DNA from: a virus
Length of the DNA stretch: 40,564 nt
Reading direction: 5' to 3' (one strand)
IMG/VR virus record: IMGVR_UViG_3300003323_000430
Coordinates: 1 to 40,564 of that record
Below are positions 7,451-14,550 of the stretch, one piece after another. Numbering within the stretch: position 1 is the stretch's first letter; every line of letters starts with the position of its first letter. The notes beneath the pieces are model-generated. The model was given only the letters and a program-made list of their open reading frames with translations. It was not told where the DNA came from and did no database searches. A program made the position numbers and the translations under genes.

Positions 7451-7979
7451 ACAGTTGATACTTGGAGGTAAGAAGCAATACCAAAAGGAAATGACGATTC
7501 CGGGTGAGCCTCTTATCTTCTCCATCAAATACGACATTGGGAAAAGGCACCATTCATTGCAGGTTATACGAAACATGCAATGGCGCTCTATGATGAAATC
7601 GATATTCAAGACGCACTACAGGATCACGACGCCGGTAGTGCTTTTGATTCGCTTCTATGTTTCTCCACGTACAGAGAAGATCAGCAAGAAGAAGCTAGCA
7701 AAGGAAGAGACGCCAGCAGTCGATCAGTTTGAGCTTTGCGACTATGGGTTGTCGTTTCTTGAAATGGTACGATCTGTGCTTTTCAATTGCTATCGGCAGA
7801 TTGTGAAGTTGGATATGGAGAAGTACTATAGTGACAAACCGAGAACAGTATTTAAATTCATGAGTTGGGATGAATATATTCAAGATATCAATTCCGTTAA
7901 CTCCGCAGGCGAAAGCCTCAGTGAGGTTGGGAAGGAAGGGCTACTACAATCCGAGTTGCAAGGGGATGTCAGCGTTTAG
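7431..7979 (+). CDS. RusA-fold protein with degenerate active site
   Basis: The core starts TIPGEPLIFS, a typical RusA N-terminal strand, then LLIRFYVSP, and ends RQIVKLDMEKYYSDKPRTVF, the RusA C-terminal pattern. Aligned with the adjacent canonical RusA, the catalytic D-x-D-N…K is replaced by E-L-C-D…L, and the D-D before the last strand (ILWDDDSRIV) by N-C (VLFNCYRQIV). It therefore looks like a RusA-fold pseudoenzyme, perhaps a DNA-binding partner. The start is uncertain: GTG 7431, or ATG 7491, which fits the RusA N-terminus better. It overlaps the next gene by 110 bases. Confidence 0.6.
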   Translation: MNRKQYRQLILGGKKQYQKEMTIPGEPLIFSIKYDIGKRHHSLQVIRNMQWRSMMKSIFKTHYRITTPVVLLIRFYVSPRTEKISKKKLAKEETPAVDQFELCDYGLSFLEMVRSVLFNCYRQIVKLDMEKYYSDKPRTVFKFMSWDEYIQDINSVNSAGESLSEVGKEGLLQSELQGDVSV

Positions 7980-8355
7980 CGCCTATGTAAAAGAAGCGTT
8001 GAAGGATCAGGAATTGCCTCTATTTAAAGGACCTTTGATGGTGATTCTTCATTTCCAAATGCCTTTACCTGCATTGTATAAATATGGTAAGAGGAAAAAG
8101 TTTCATCGTTTCCCGCATGTGAATCGACCTGATGGGGATAACATGGAGAAGTTCATAAATGATGCTTTGAACGGTATTCTTTGGGACGATGATTCACGCA
8201 TCGTATGGATGTTAAGAAGCAAAACAACAACAGCTTGCACGGTGGGATGTGTTGATATTTACATCAAAGAATTGGAAGCGGGCGTACCCGACTACGCTTC
8301 TATATTGGCTTTTATTCAGGATAATTTAACGATTGAGGATCATGACGCTGCCTAA
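7870..8355 (+). CDS. rusA: RusA-family Holliday junction resolvase
   Basis: 161 residues. NRPDGDNMEKFINDALNGIL followed by WDDDSRIV gives the canonical RusA acidic set (D-x-D-N-x-x-K and D-D). N-terminal IPLTPQAKASVR and GYYNPSCKGM fit the nucleic-acid-binding strands. RusA dimers cut four-way junctions at specific dinucleotides, resolving replication and recombination intermediates before packaging. Start ATG 7870 lies inside the preceding RusA-like gene. The C-terminal 25 residues (ASILAFIQDNLTIEDHDAA) extend beyond the usual fold. Confidence 0.88.
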   Translation: MNIFKISIPLTPQAKASVRLGRKGYYNPSCKGMSAFSAYVKEALKDQELPLFKGPLMVILHFQMPLPALYKYGKRKKFHRFPHVNRPDGDNMEKFINDALNGILWDDDSRIVWMLRSKTTTACTVGCVDIYIKELEAGVPDYASILAFIQDNLTIEDHDAA

Positions 8356-8524
8356 TTTAGATCAAACGCTTTTGTCTTATGTATACATATGTGAAACACT
8401 TATGGATTATGTGAACCTACAGAACTATTCTAGTTTCAGTGAAAAAAGAGAGCAGATCAAAGAAGTCCTTCAGCAAATCATTGAGCTGCGAGAGGATATG
8501 GAATGGGAGCTTCAGAACCAATGA
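8342..8524 (+). CDS. Small helical hypothetical protein (60 aa)
   Basis: ATG 8342 with GAGG four bases upstream and overlapping the RusA end. Product MTLPNLDQTLLSYVYICETL then a charged helix with KREQIKEVLQQIIELRED. It is probably an all-helical small protein. No family recognised. Confidence 0.5.
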   Translation: MTLPNLDQTLLSYVYICETLMDYVNLQNYSSFSEKREQIKEVLQQIIELREDMEWELQNQ

Positions 8525-8697
8525 TTATTCCGATCAGTGAAGAAGAAGTGTATGTTGTGCTAGGGATTGATGAGAATGAACATGATCAGGTGCTAGGCGT
8601 GTTTTATACATTTGAGAGAGCTAAGCGATTCTGTATCAAGTGTGAATGCAAAACCGCTTATTATGATCTATGGATTGAAAAGCATCTAGTAAACTAG
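8503..8697 (+). CDS. Small hypothetical protein (64 aa or 58 aa)
   Basis: Either ATG 8503 (AGAGG seven bases before) or ATG 8521, which forms an ATGA overlap with the upstream stop, could start it. The body SEEEVYVVLGIDENEHDQVL then GVFYTFERAKRFCIKC suggests a beta-beta-alpha domain with a Cys pair (CIKCEC). It ends the early rightward operon and overlaps the convergent ParB-like gene by 12 bases. Function unknown. Confidence 0.5.
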   Translation: MGASEPMIIPISEEEVYVVLGIDENEHDQVLGVFYTFERAKRFCIKCECKTAYYDLWIEKHLVN

Positions 8698-9423
8698 CTC
8701 AGAGTCCGAGAGAAGATTGATGCGTTGGGAATTTCTCCAATTGTAGATATCCATGAATACAGCTAAGTATTGCTTCATATTGACGCGTGGTCCAATCTTA
8801 TCAATCATCTTGCGTAAGTTATTCATCCATTTGTCTTTATCAAATGAAACATGGGATACCAGAGTAATGAGCGCACGCCAGAATTTAATCGATTGTTGAT
8901 AGCTATTTTTGCCATTCATGCGTATGATATAATCTAAAATCTCTTGGCATGTCTGTAAATATTCGTGGCAATTTTCTATATCAAAGATATATTCACCGCG
9001 TTTATAAGCAGATATTTGCGAGTGAGTTGAAACACCAGTTAAGTATAATGCTACACTTACAGGTAAGGTATTTTTATTTATAAATTCTTGTAATTTACAA
9101 TATTCAACATAACCATTCTTTACAAAGAAGTTTTGAAAATCGTTAAGATTCCATTGTTTATTTGTGTTTAATATAATAATATCGGAAAGGTCTAATTCTG
9201 GCTTTATCTCATAGAAAATAGGTACTCCTAACTTCTTTGCTGCGAGCAATCTATGTTGTCCGTCGAGCACTTCCATTTTAGAATTAACTGTGATAGGTCT
9301 TAGATGAAGCAAGTTCTTCATTTCTATTGATGCTTGAACTCTTCTGATATGATCTTCATTAAGTTTTTCGCGATTATCATTTCTAAAAACAAATATTTCA
9401 TAATTTGTTGTTGATTCTACCAT
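8686..9423 (-). CDS. ParB N-terminal-like (ParB/Srx-fold, DGQHR) protein
   Basis: 245 residues. KLNEDHIRRVQASIEMKNLL, PITVNSKMEVLDGQHRLLAA and KKLGVPIFYEIK reproduce the ParB/sulfiredoxin fold with the G-Q-H-R substitution in place of G-E-R-R. That fold binds nucleotides (CTP in ParB). The remaining 150 residues are helical and rich in Asn/Tyr without a visible HTH. In phages such proteins serve partition, anti-restriction or nuclease roles. It follows an HTH gene and a Xer-type recombinase in the same operon, with 26-base overlaps. No ParA was seen. Confidence 0.7.
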   Translation of the reverse strand: MVESTTNYEIFVFRNDNREKLNEDHIRRVQASIEMKNLLHLRPITVNSKMEVLDGQHRLLAAKKLGVPIFYEIKPELDLSDIIILNTNKQWNLNDFQNFFVKNGYVEYCKLQEFINKNTLPVSVALYLTGVSTHSQISAYKRGEYIFDIENCHEYLQTCQEILDYIIRMNGKNSYQQSIKFWRALITLVSHVSFDKDKWMNNLRKMIDKIGPRVNMKQYLAVFMDIYNWRNSQRINLLSDSELVY

Positions 9424-9745
9424 TTATTTCCTCAATTTGTTGTGTTAAAATCTCTATAATCATTTCTAAGCTTACAATACGAGATTCCAGCGCTTTATAT
9501 GGATTCCATTCCTGGTTTATATTATGTGCGCTGCGTTTTTCATTGGCCAATATCATATTATACTGAGCTTGTACTTGTGCTTTTTCAGCATTATATTCCA
9601 GTCTTCCTCCGTTCTTGCACACTTCAACGACGATGGTATTTGTACCGCGATTCAATTGTTTTGCGATTTCACAGCATGAAGCATTTAATTTCAATAGCTT
9701 CTGGATTATTACTCGTTCTTCATATGTTAAGTGCGTCTTGTACAT
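9398..9745 (-). CDS. HTH_38/IS30-like DNA-binding protein with coiled coil
   Basis: 115 residues. The N-terminus THLTYEERVIIQKLLKLNAS, then CCEIAKQLNRGTNTIVVEV, matches the helix-turn-helix at the start of IS30-family transposases (R-I-x-x-x-L…I-A-x-x-L-x-R). No catalytic DDE domain follows. Instead the C-terminus is a predicted coiled coil (LESRIVSLEMIIEILTQQIE). It could be a regulator or a centromere-binding adaptor for the ParB-like protein encoded next. It overlaps both neighbours by 26 bases. Confidence 0.65.
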   Translation of the reverse strand: MYKTHLTYEERVIIQKLLKLNASCCEIAKQLNRGTNTIVVEVCKNGGRLEYNAEKAQVQAQYNMILANEKRSAHNINQEWNPYKALESRIVSLEMIIEILTQQIEEINGRINNKL

Positions 9746-10616
9746 TACCAGCTCTAGGATGAAATTGTTTAAACATCAATTGAACTTTGTGCTTCGAAAG
9801 ATGAGTATACCTTTGTGTGCTGGTGATCGATGTGTGGCCAAGTACCTCTTGAATCATGCGAAGGTCTGCGCCGTGATCTAGCAAGTGAGTTGCGCAAGTA
9901 TGGCGTAGCGTATGAGGTGTCACACCTTGAAGCCCTGCTTTTGCTGCATACTCCGTAACGATTGTGCAGAGAAGCCTTCTTTGAATGGGCTTACCTAGCA
10001 ACGTACAGAACAGTGGACCTTCTTCCAAACCTCTGCGTTCTGTAATGTAGCGATTGATCCAGTGTTGCGCTTCATCAGTCAAGGGAACGGAGCGGGCTTT
10101 GTTGCCCTTTCCGCACTTCACGTGTATGATACCTTCGGCAAAGTCTTCTAGCTGTAAATCGCATAGCTCTGAGGCACGCAATCCAGAGGAGTATAGCAGC
10201 TCAAGGATTGCTCTATCGCGAAGCCCTGCTTCTGTAGCTACATTTGGTTTCTCAAGAAGCAAAGCAATTTCCTCCATCGAAGGAATGCGAGGAGCAACGA
10301 TCTTGGCTCTTGGCTTCGGTACTTCGCTAAGATCGATAGCAAGCAGCTTTCTTTGACGCAGGAAGCGACAAAAGGCGTAGATTGAGTGGTAGTAGCGCTT
10401 AATGGAAGAATCGCTCTTACCGCCTTTCTTGCATCTTCCAAGGTAAATGGTGATATGATCGGTTTTTATAGAAGCGATGCGTTTGATCTTTATATCCGTG
10501 AGATATTCCATGAACTTCGCTACGTCATATTGATACGCAGCGACGGTTTGAGGAGAAGCTTTGATGTAAAGATGCGAAACGAAAGCTTCGAGGGTTTCAT
10601 TCATTTGTGGATTCAT
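9720..10616 (-). CDS. Xer-type tyrosine recombinase
   Basis: 298 residues, the length of XerC/XerD. Catalytic residues are all visible: Arg147 (SGLRASEL), Lys170 (CGKGNKARS), His235/Arg238 (TPHTLRHTCATHLL), His261 (LGHTSI) and Tyr270 (STQRYTH). The N-terminal SAM-like domain is complete. It could integrate the phage at a host dif-type site, resolve genome multimers, or act in circularisation. Its layout resembles XerD more than lambda Int, since the arm-binding domain is missing. It is transcribed between the RHH and HTH/ParB-like genes. Confidence 0.92.
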   Translation of the reverse strand: MNPQMNETLEAFVSHLYIKASPQTVAAYQYDVAKFMEYLTDIKIKRIASIKTDHITIYLGRCKKGGKSDSSIKRYYHSIYAFCRFLRQRKLLAIDLSEVPKPRAKIVAPRIPSMEEIALLLEKPNVATEAGLRDRAILELLYSSGLRASELCDLQLEDFAEGIIHVKCGKGNKARSVPLTDEAQHWINRYITERRGLEEGPLFCTLLGKPIQRRLLCTIVTEYAAKAGLQGVTPHTLRHTCATHLLDHGADLRMIQEVLGHTSITSTQRYTHLSKHKVQLMFKQFHPRAGNVQDALNI

Positions 10617-10761
10617 TCTTTGGCTCTTTGCGTGTTATGTTTTTAATCAATTCAGTTACAATGGTAGTCATTGAACACTTGCGATCAATAGCTAGCTTTT
10701 TCAGCGCTGAATGTAGCTGAGTTGGTATGTCTAGGCTAAGCTGTTTTATTCCTTTCTTCAT
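10597..10761 (-). CDS. Ribbon-helix-helix DNA-binding protein (54 aa)
   Basis: MKKGIKQLSLDIPTQLHSAL then KKLAIDRKCSMTTIVTELI gives the RHH pattern: one strand with alternating residues, helix 1, a turn, helix 2. Such proteins include Arc, CopG and ParG. The gene overlaps the recombinase start by 20 bases and the upstream gene's end by 26, so it belongs to the same leftward operon. It probably regulates it. Confidence 0.75.
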   Translation of the reverse strand: MKKGIKQLSLDIPTQLHSALKKLAIDRKCSMTTIVTELIKNITRKEPKNESTNE

Positions 10762-11215
10762 TGATTATGTCCTCTAAGGTTAAGTTAGTTAGGTTTTTAT
10801 TACAGATCATTCTATATATTTCAGCGCAAGGATAGCATATGTATCCGCCTGAGTTGTAGCCTTCATTCATATGAGAGAGGTTTTCCCATTCGCCACGAAT
10901 CTTGCGAAGGTGCTCCCATAGAGCATTCATTAAGTCATCAGAAAGATAGCGCTGGGTTTGCACAAACTTCACTTGTGGGATATCATCACGATGATTGGTA
11001 ATTTCGCAGAAATCATGCATTGGATCAAAAGAGCTATATTCGTATTTGCTTACAATTGTATCAACTTCATCTCGTGTAGGGCCATTTTCCCAGGTAATAT
11101 CTACGGAATTTCCGCCAGCAAATGAGCTGCTTTTTATTTTGAAGGTTATAGTGGGAAATGCTTGCTTTAGTTCTTTGCGAATTAAAGAAGCGACTTGTGC
11201 TTGTGTGCTTTTCAT
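10736..11215 (-). CDS. LPD29-like protein (159 aa)
   Basis: The N-terminus VASLIRKELKQAFPTITFKI then SSFAGGNSVDITWENGPTRD fits the LPD29 pattern found in phage and plasmid proteins. The C-terminal half (from about residue 95) is helical with a short GGYICYPCAEIYRM block. The biochemical role is unknown. Members are often in early or anti-defence regions. The start has GGAG upstream. Confidence 0.55.
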   Translation of the reverse strand: MKSTQAQVASLIRKELKQAFPTITFKIKSSSFAGGNSVDITWENGPTRDEVDTIVSKYEYSSFDPMHDFCEITNHRDDIPQVKFVQTQRYLSDDLMNALWEHLRKIRGEWENLSHMNEGYNSGGYICYPCAEIYRMICNKNLTNLTLEDIINEERNKTA

Positions 11216-11227
11216 TGGACTTCTCCT

Positions 11228-11404
11228 TTATTGTTGTGATTGCCAGTACTTTTGTTGCTCTGCATGCAGGACTCTTTCCGCATCGTAGCTATTCAATGGG
11301 CCTGTGCTTCTCCATTTGTCTTGGTACACCCACACGAGGTAATAACCTGCGTGCGTAGGGGATGATGTGATAAAAGGCTCAGTGAGTGATTGTTGTAGTG
11401 TCAT
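11228..11404 (-). CDS. Small hypothetical protein (58 aa)
   Basis: ATG 11404 to TAA 11228. The product MTLQQSLTEPFITSSPTHAG, then YYLVWVYQDKWRSTGPLNSY and a helix rich in Gln, fits a small beta-alpha domain. It fills the space between two leftward genes and overlaps the upstream one by 26 bases, the same habit as the rest of this operon, which supports it being real. Confidence 0.6.
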   Translation of the reverse strand: MTLQQSLTEPFITSSPTHAGYYLVWVYQDKWRSTGPLNSYDAERVLHAEQQKYWQSQQ

Positions 11405-11624
11405 CTTTGTTTCCTTCTATTAGTTGCTTGAGTTCTTGTTGCCATTCTTCAATTGTTAGATTATCTGCGCCAATTGAGCAGGTATCTTCTATTTGTAAAT
11501 GTATGTTCTTCGTAGCTTTGAATTGCACGTATACAAAGCGGGAGTTCACTTCACCTAAGAAGGTGCCTTCGTTGTGTTTCATACGTAGCGCATTCATAGT
11601 GTGCAGGAATTCAGTTTCATTCAT
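11379..11624 (-). CDS. Small hypothetical protein (81 aa)
   Basis: The product MNETEFLHTMNALRMKHNEG, GTFLGEVNSRFVYVQFKATK and NLTIEEWQQELKQLIEG shows alternating strand and helix segments. It overlaps both neighbours in the operon (4 bases upstream). No family recognised. Confidence 0.6.
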   Translation of the reverse strand: MNETEFLHTMNALRMKHNEGTFLGEVNSRFVYVQFKATKNIHLQIEDTCSIGADNLTIEEWQQELKQLIEGNKDDTTTITH

Positions 11625-11875
11625 TGTGACTTCAATAGCTCTAGTGTGCTAGTTGCCATGCAAAGACTCAGACACATTTCTCTTGCGCTTCTTCTTACGT
11701 AGCCAAAAGGAGAGGATTGTAATTGTCCTTGCGCATTGTATATCTCAATCACGTAGCCACCGTAGTGGCTCACGTAATCTAGCACCCATTTGTCATCTCC
11801 TACTTTGCCAGCTCGTTGCATAGCTTTTACGAAACGATTGAACATACCTTGTACTTCTTGCTTTGTTGTCTTCAT
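11621..11875 (-). CDS. Small hypothetical protein (84 aa)
   Basis: ATG 11875 follows AAGGAAG, preferred over an in-frame GTG at 11908. MKTTKQEVQGMFNRFVKAMQ is a helix; DKWVLDYVSHYGGYVIEIYN is strand-like; SPFGYVRRSAREMCLSLCMA closes with a helix. This strand-helix layout resembles other small phage proteins of unknown role. It is the first gene of the leftward operon. Confidence 0.6.
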   Translation of the reverse strand: MKTTKQEVQGMFNRFVKAMQRAGKVGDDKWVLDYVSHYGGYVIEIYNAQGQLQSSPFGYVRRSAREMCLSLCMATSTLELLKSQ

Positions 11876-12055
11876 TGGTAACTTCCTTGGTTTTGTGGGT
11901 TTTGCCACTTCAAATAAAGCAGCGCTTATTCATGGGAAATAGTGTAGTAGAAAAGTAGATTTGTAGGAAGCTATTTGTTTCAGCTTGCGCATAAATTCAA
12001 TTCAGGATAGCGTGAGAACAACCATTAAAAGAATCATTTAACAAGGTTGTGACGT

Positions 12056-12478
12056 ATGGGAATGAAGAAGGTTAGCGGGAAGGAAAGACGCAATTTAGGA
12101 GAAAGAAGCAAAGAGGAAAGGGAGAAGATTTTCGGAGAGCTTTGCAAGCATTTGGAGATGGGACTGAGTTTAGAGTGCTTTGGGTTGTTAAGTGATACGA
12201 CGATTAGGAAGTGGTGCAAAGAGTATCCAGAGGAGTTTATTGAGGAAGAATTGCAAGAAGCGATGCGTAAAGGACGTGAAGGTTGGGAGATGATCGGACG
12301 CAAGCAATCAACCGGGGAATGCTTAGGTAATAGCAGGTCATGGTATTACAACATGGCGAATCGGTACGGATGGAGAGAGAAGATCGATTTAGAAGCGGAG
12401 CATAAAGGAAGCGTAAATGTGAATGTCGTATCCTACGCATCAACAAAAGCACGCACAGATGCTCAGGAGAATGAATAG
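12056..12478 (+). CDS. terS: Terminase small subunit
   Basis: 140 residues. The N-terminal part is helical with an HTH-like segment (MGLSLECFGLLSDTTIRKWC), then KEYPEEFIEEELQEAM. The C-terminal block SWYYNMANRYGWREKIDLEA followed by HKGSVNVNV is characteristic of small-terminase families (NRxGWxxK…HxG). It recognises the packaging start and recruits TerL. It is separated from TerL by 5.3 kb of small genes, unlike the usual adjacency. A weak AAGG site precedes the ATG. Confidence 0.8.
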   Translation: MGMKKVSGKERRNLGERSKEEREKIFGELCKHLEMGLSLECFGLLSDTTIRKWCKEYPEEFIEEELQEAMRKGREGWEMIGRKQSTGECLGNSRSWYYNMANRYGWREKIDLEAEHKGSVNVNVVSYASTKARTDAQENE

Positions 12479-12519
12479 CTCATAATAGTTAATTATGCCT
12501 ACCTCGCTTGACCTATGCG

Positions 12520-12544
12520 ATTCAATGTTAATTAAAGATTGAAT
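12520..12544. repeat. Inverted repeat with 11-base spacer
   Basis: ATTCAAT, spacer GTTAATTAAAG, ATTGAAT. A further GCCTA (12497-12501) and TAGGC (12549-12553) flank it in inverted orientation. Two TTAATTA motifs occur nearby. The geometry could suit a dimeric regulator or a recombinase core site. Nothing proves function. Confidence 0.4.
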
Positions 12545-12559
12545 TTGCTAGGCAGCGAA

Positions 12560-12574
12560 GGGGGTATGGCCCCC
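12560..12574. other. Short GC hairpin
   Basis: GGGGG, loop TATGG, CCCCC. It is not followed by a T-run, so it is not a clear terminator. It lies 82 bases after the terminase small subunit stop. Confidence 0.35.
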
Positions 12575-13005
12575 ATGTGGGTGGATATATATCATTACAC
12601 AACCCCATCAAAAATTTTTCCAATTCCAGATTAATTTTTCTCCCTTTCACACTTACCTTTTCTGCTTTACGCTTCTTCATCTACCCAAATCCTTAAGCCT
12701 TAGTATGATACAAACTCACCTGTAGCAATTGTACCAGTGTAGCAGCTGTTCATAACTTTGTTGATGGTTTTGTTTATCGGAGGGGTTTTGTTTACAAGTG
12801 CCGAGTTATACACTGACTATTGACAAATTATGAACACTGGATTTTCAGTTGTGAGTTAATTTAGAACTGGAAAAAGAGGGGTTATTGACATTCCCACAGA
12901 GTACTATGAAGAAGAGAAAGAGGATATATAGATATTCTTCTTCTTAAGAGATTGTGGAATAAATGTCTTTTTTTGTGTAGGATATTCTTTTTGCTTGGAG
13001 GGATT

Positions 13006-13245
13006 ATGGCACATAATAGAAGAAGTGAATTGAAACAAATTCGAATTGATTATGAGCAAAACTTGCGGATGAAGCTTTTAGATCAGTTGTTGTTTTATAT
13101 GGATTTGGATGATATTTCGGAAAAGGAGGTGCGTTTAAAAGGAGGCACTGTTCCTGGAGTTACAAAACCAATTGGAGTTTTAATGCATCTATTGGATAGC
13201 ATTGGATATTCCGTAGAGATATCGATTCGGAAAACATATAGTTAA
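13006..13245 (+). CDS. Small hypothetical protein (79 aa)
   Basis: GGAGG lies six bases before ATG 13006, deciding the start over an in-frame codon at 12952. MAHNRRSELKQIRIDYEQNL is followed by LDQLLFYMDLDDISEKEV and, near the end, IGVLMHLLDSIGYSVEISI. The helical layout with a Gly-rich turn could suit a small regulator, but no HTH is clear. It stands alone, followed by a leftward terminator. Confidence 0.6.
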   Translation: MAHNRRSELKQIRIDYEQNLRMKLLDQLLFYMDLDDISEKEVRLKGGTVPGVTKPIGVLMHLLDSIGYSVEISIRKTYS

Positions 13246-13256
13246 AGTGATGAGAT

Positions 13257-13291
13257 AAAAAAAGCCCCTACAAGTCGAAACCTGTAGAGGC
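13257..13291 (-). terminator. Leftward intrinsic terminator
   Basis: Read on the minus strand: GCCTCTACA, loop, TGTAGGGGC, then seven T. The 9-bp stem has one G-U wobble. On the plus strand the same position is a C-A mismatch and no T-run follows, so it acts leftward. The only leftward gene upstream is 14172-14519, 0.9 kb away. Confidence 0.75.
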
Positions 13292-13474
13292 AATGAAATC
13301 GCACACTTGAAACCTTATAGCTACCTAGCTATGAAATCTCAGTGCAGATGATAGTCGTCTTGCGGATTATTTGCCAAGGAAATGTGCTGGTGAAATTATC
13401 AGACTAAAGAAGCAGAGCGTGAAGAGCGGCTTTCTTTGGGAAAAGTAGAAGGATTGCATATCAATTGAGGGTAA

Positions 13475-13969
13475 ATGGATTTATCAGACTATGAAAAGAG
13501 ACTAAATAGAATGCAAGAAGCATATAAAGCCGTGGAAGTGCTAGATGCTATGCACATATCTTTTATTCTTGAAAGAAAGATGGAATGGGATAAGTGGCGA
13601 GAAGAGATCCCATGCCTGCGATTTCCTGCACACTGGGAAGTGCGGATAGTACCTCCATTTGCTGGGGCTGTGGTACGATTCCTTGTGAAGAAGAATGAGA
13701 AGGAAAGGATCTCTGTGTATCTTGATTGCTATTCTCATTTGGGCTGCTATGAGGAATTGGATAGTATAATTCCTTATTGGGAGATTTACCCTTACAAAGA
13801 AAACACATTTCGATGCGCAATGCAAGAAACGGATAAGCTACTTGCTGCGATCCAGGAAGCTTTGGATGAGCCTATCGTTGAAGAGCTTAAAGAAGCAGCG
13901 CAAGATGAAGAAAGGAATGTAGAGATTGCTGAATGGGATCAATTTCTTGGAGATGGATTAGATGAGTAG
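13475..13969 (+). CDS. Hypothetical acidic protein (164 aa)
   Basis: Start follows TTGAGGGTAA. The product has a helical N-terminus (MDLSDYEKRLNRMQEAYKAV), a central beta-rich part (WEVRIVPPFAGAVVRFLVKK, RISVYLDCYSHLGCYEEL) and an acidic helical tail. The central part looks like a compact domain of unknown family. It overlaps the next gene by eight bases. It lies antisense to the predicted leftward transcript from 14519. Confidence 0.6.
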   Translation: MDLSDYEKRLNRMQEAYKAVEVLDAMHISFILERKMEWDKWREEIPCLRFPAHWEVRIVPPFAGAVVRFLVKKNEKERISVYLDCYSHLGCYEELDSIIPYWEIYPYKENTFRCAMQETDKLLAAIQEALDEPIVEELKEAAQDEERNVEIAEWDQFLGDGLDE

Positions 13970-14171
13970 GTCATACAAGAAGCCATACATAAGCACTACT
14001 TGCATCGGAGACAAAGCTGGTATGATGAAGTGGTGGAAGAAGCAATGCAATAAGAAGGTGCGGAGCAGTGAATGTACTAACGGAGCAGAATACAAGAAGC
14101 TAGTGAATCAATGGCAGGCACCGAATGATGGAAAGATGCGATGGGATGAGCCCCGCGCACGAAGGAAATAG
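13962..14171 (+). CDS. Small basic conserved phage protein (69 aa)
   Basis: MSRSYKKPYISTTCIGDKAG, then KWWKKQCNKKVRSSE and YKKLVNQW. It fits a small basic family seen in many phage genomes (SRSYKKxP…NxxVR…YKKL) with unknown function. Charge suggests RNA or DNA binding. It overlaps the upstream gene by eight bases and ends exactly beside the convergent gene at 14172. Confidence 0.65.
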   Translation: MSRSYKKPYISTTCIGDKAGMMKWWKKQCNKKVRSSECTNGAEYKKLVNQWQAPNDGKMRWDEPRARRK

Positions 14172-14519
14172 CTAGCGCCAAGTCCTATGTGTCTCTGCTA
14201 TCCATTCAGCGCCATCACACTCTTGTATGATCCACTGCACATCAGCTGGTACCTCCACTACCTTTAGATCTCCAGGGCATAAAGAAGCGTTAGGGCCTAG
14301 CAGCTCAACCACTTGCACCAATGCTGGGTCGTCTCTTCGGAAGGTGTTTGTAGCATAATAGTAGGAAATGTCTTCTTCGTTACAGATTTCTTCATCTGCA
14401 AGGGACTTTAGCAGCTCTACTGCTGCAGGGGAAAGGTCGAATCCGCCGTAGCTTGCGTTTATCACAATTTTTCGCATCATTTCATTCATTTTCTTGCTTA
14501 TATTCAGTTGTTTCGGCAT
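14172..14519 (-). CDS. Conserved phage hypothetical protein (115 aa), lone leftward gene
   Basis: The core KIVINASYGGFDLSPAAVEL, FRRDDPALVQVVELLG, LKVVEVPADVQWIIQEC and GAEWIAETHRTW is a pattern I recognise from a widespread phage family (KIVINxxYGGFxLS…RDDPxLVxVVExLG…EWIAExHR) with no assigned role. It is the only leftward gene between 12056 and 19067. The start could be any of several ATGs between 14519 and 14477; MRKIVINASYGG (ATG 14477) is the usual family start. Confidence 0.7.
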   Translation of the reverse strand: MPKQLNISKKMNEMMRKIVINASYGGFDLSPAAVELLKSLADEEICNEEDISYYYATNTFRRDDPALVQVVELLGPNASLCPGDLKVVEVPADVQWIIQECDGAEWIAETHRTWR

Positions 14520-14550
14520 TTTTCGGAGAGAATATCAAATAGGAGATGAT

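Larger units (their letters stand above)
12479..13005. other. 527-bp non-coding region downstream of terminase small subunit
   Basis: No convincing gene is seen. It holds two dyads (12520-12544 and 12560-12574), pyrimidine-rich stretches near 12630-12700, and two TTGACA hexamers on the plus strand (12825-12830 and 12886-12891) without good -10 partners. A region this size beside the terminase gene could carry a packaging site, an origin or late control elements. This is inference from position. Confidence 0.5.

Noticed and set aside
9398-9745. Insertion sequence suggested by the IS30-type HTH
   Set aside because: The catalytic DDE domain and terminal inverted repeats are missing; the protein ends in a coiled coil and is embedded in an operon.
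12825-12891. TTGACA hexamers as promoters for 13006
   Set aside because: Neither has a convincing -10 at 16-18 bases.
13541-13825. Two leftward frames opposite 13475-13969
   Set aside because: Both are shadows without ribosome binding sites; the leftward transcript predicted here is treated as non-coding antisense.
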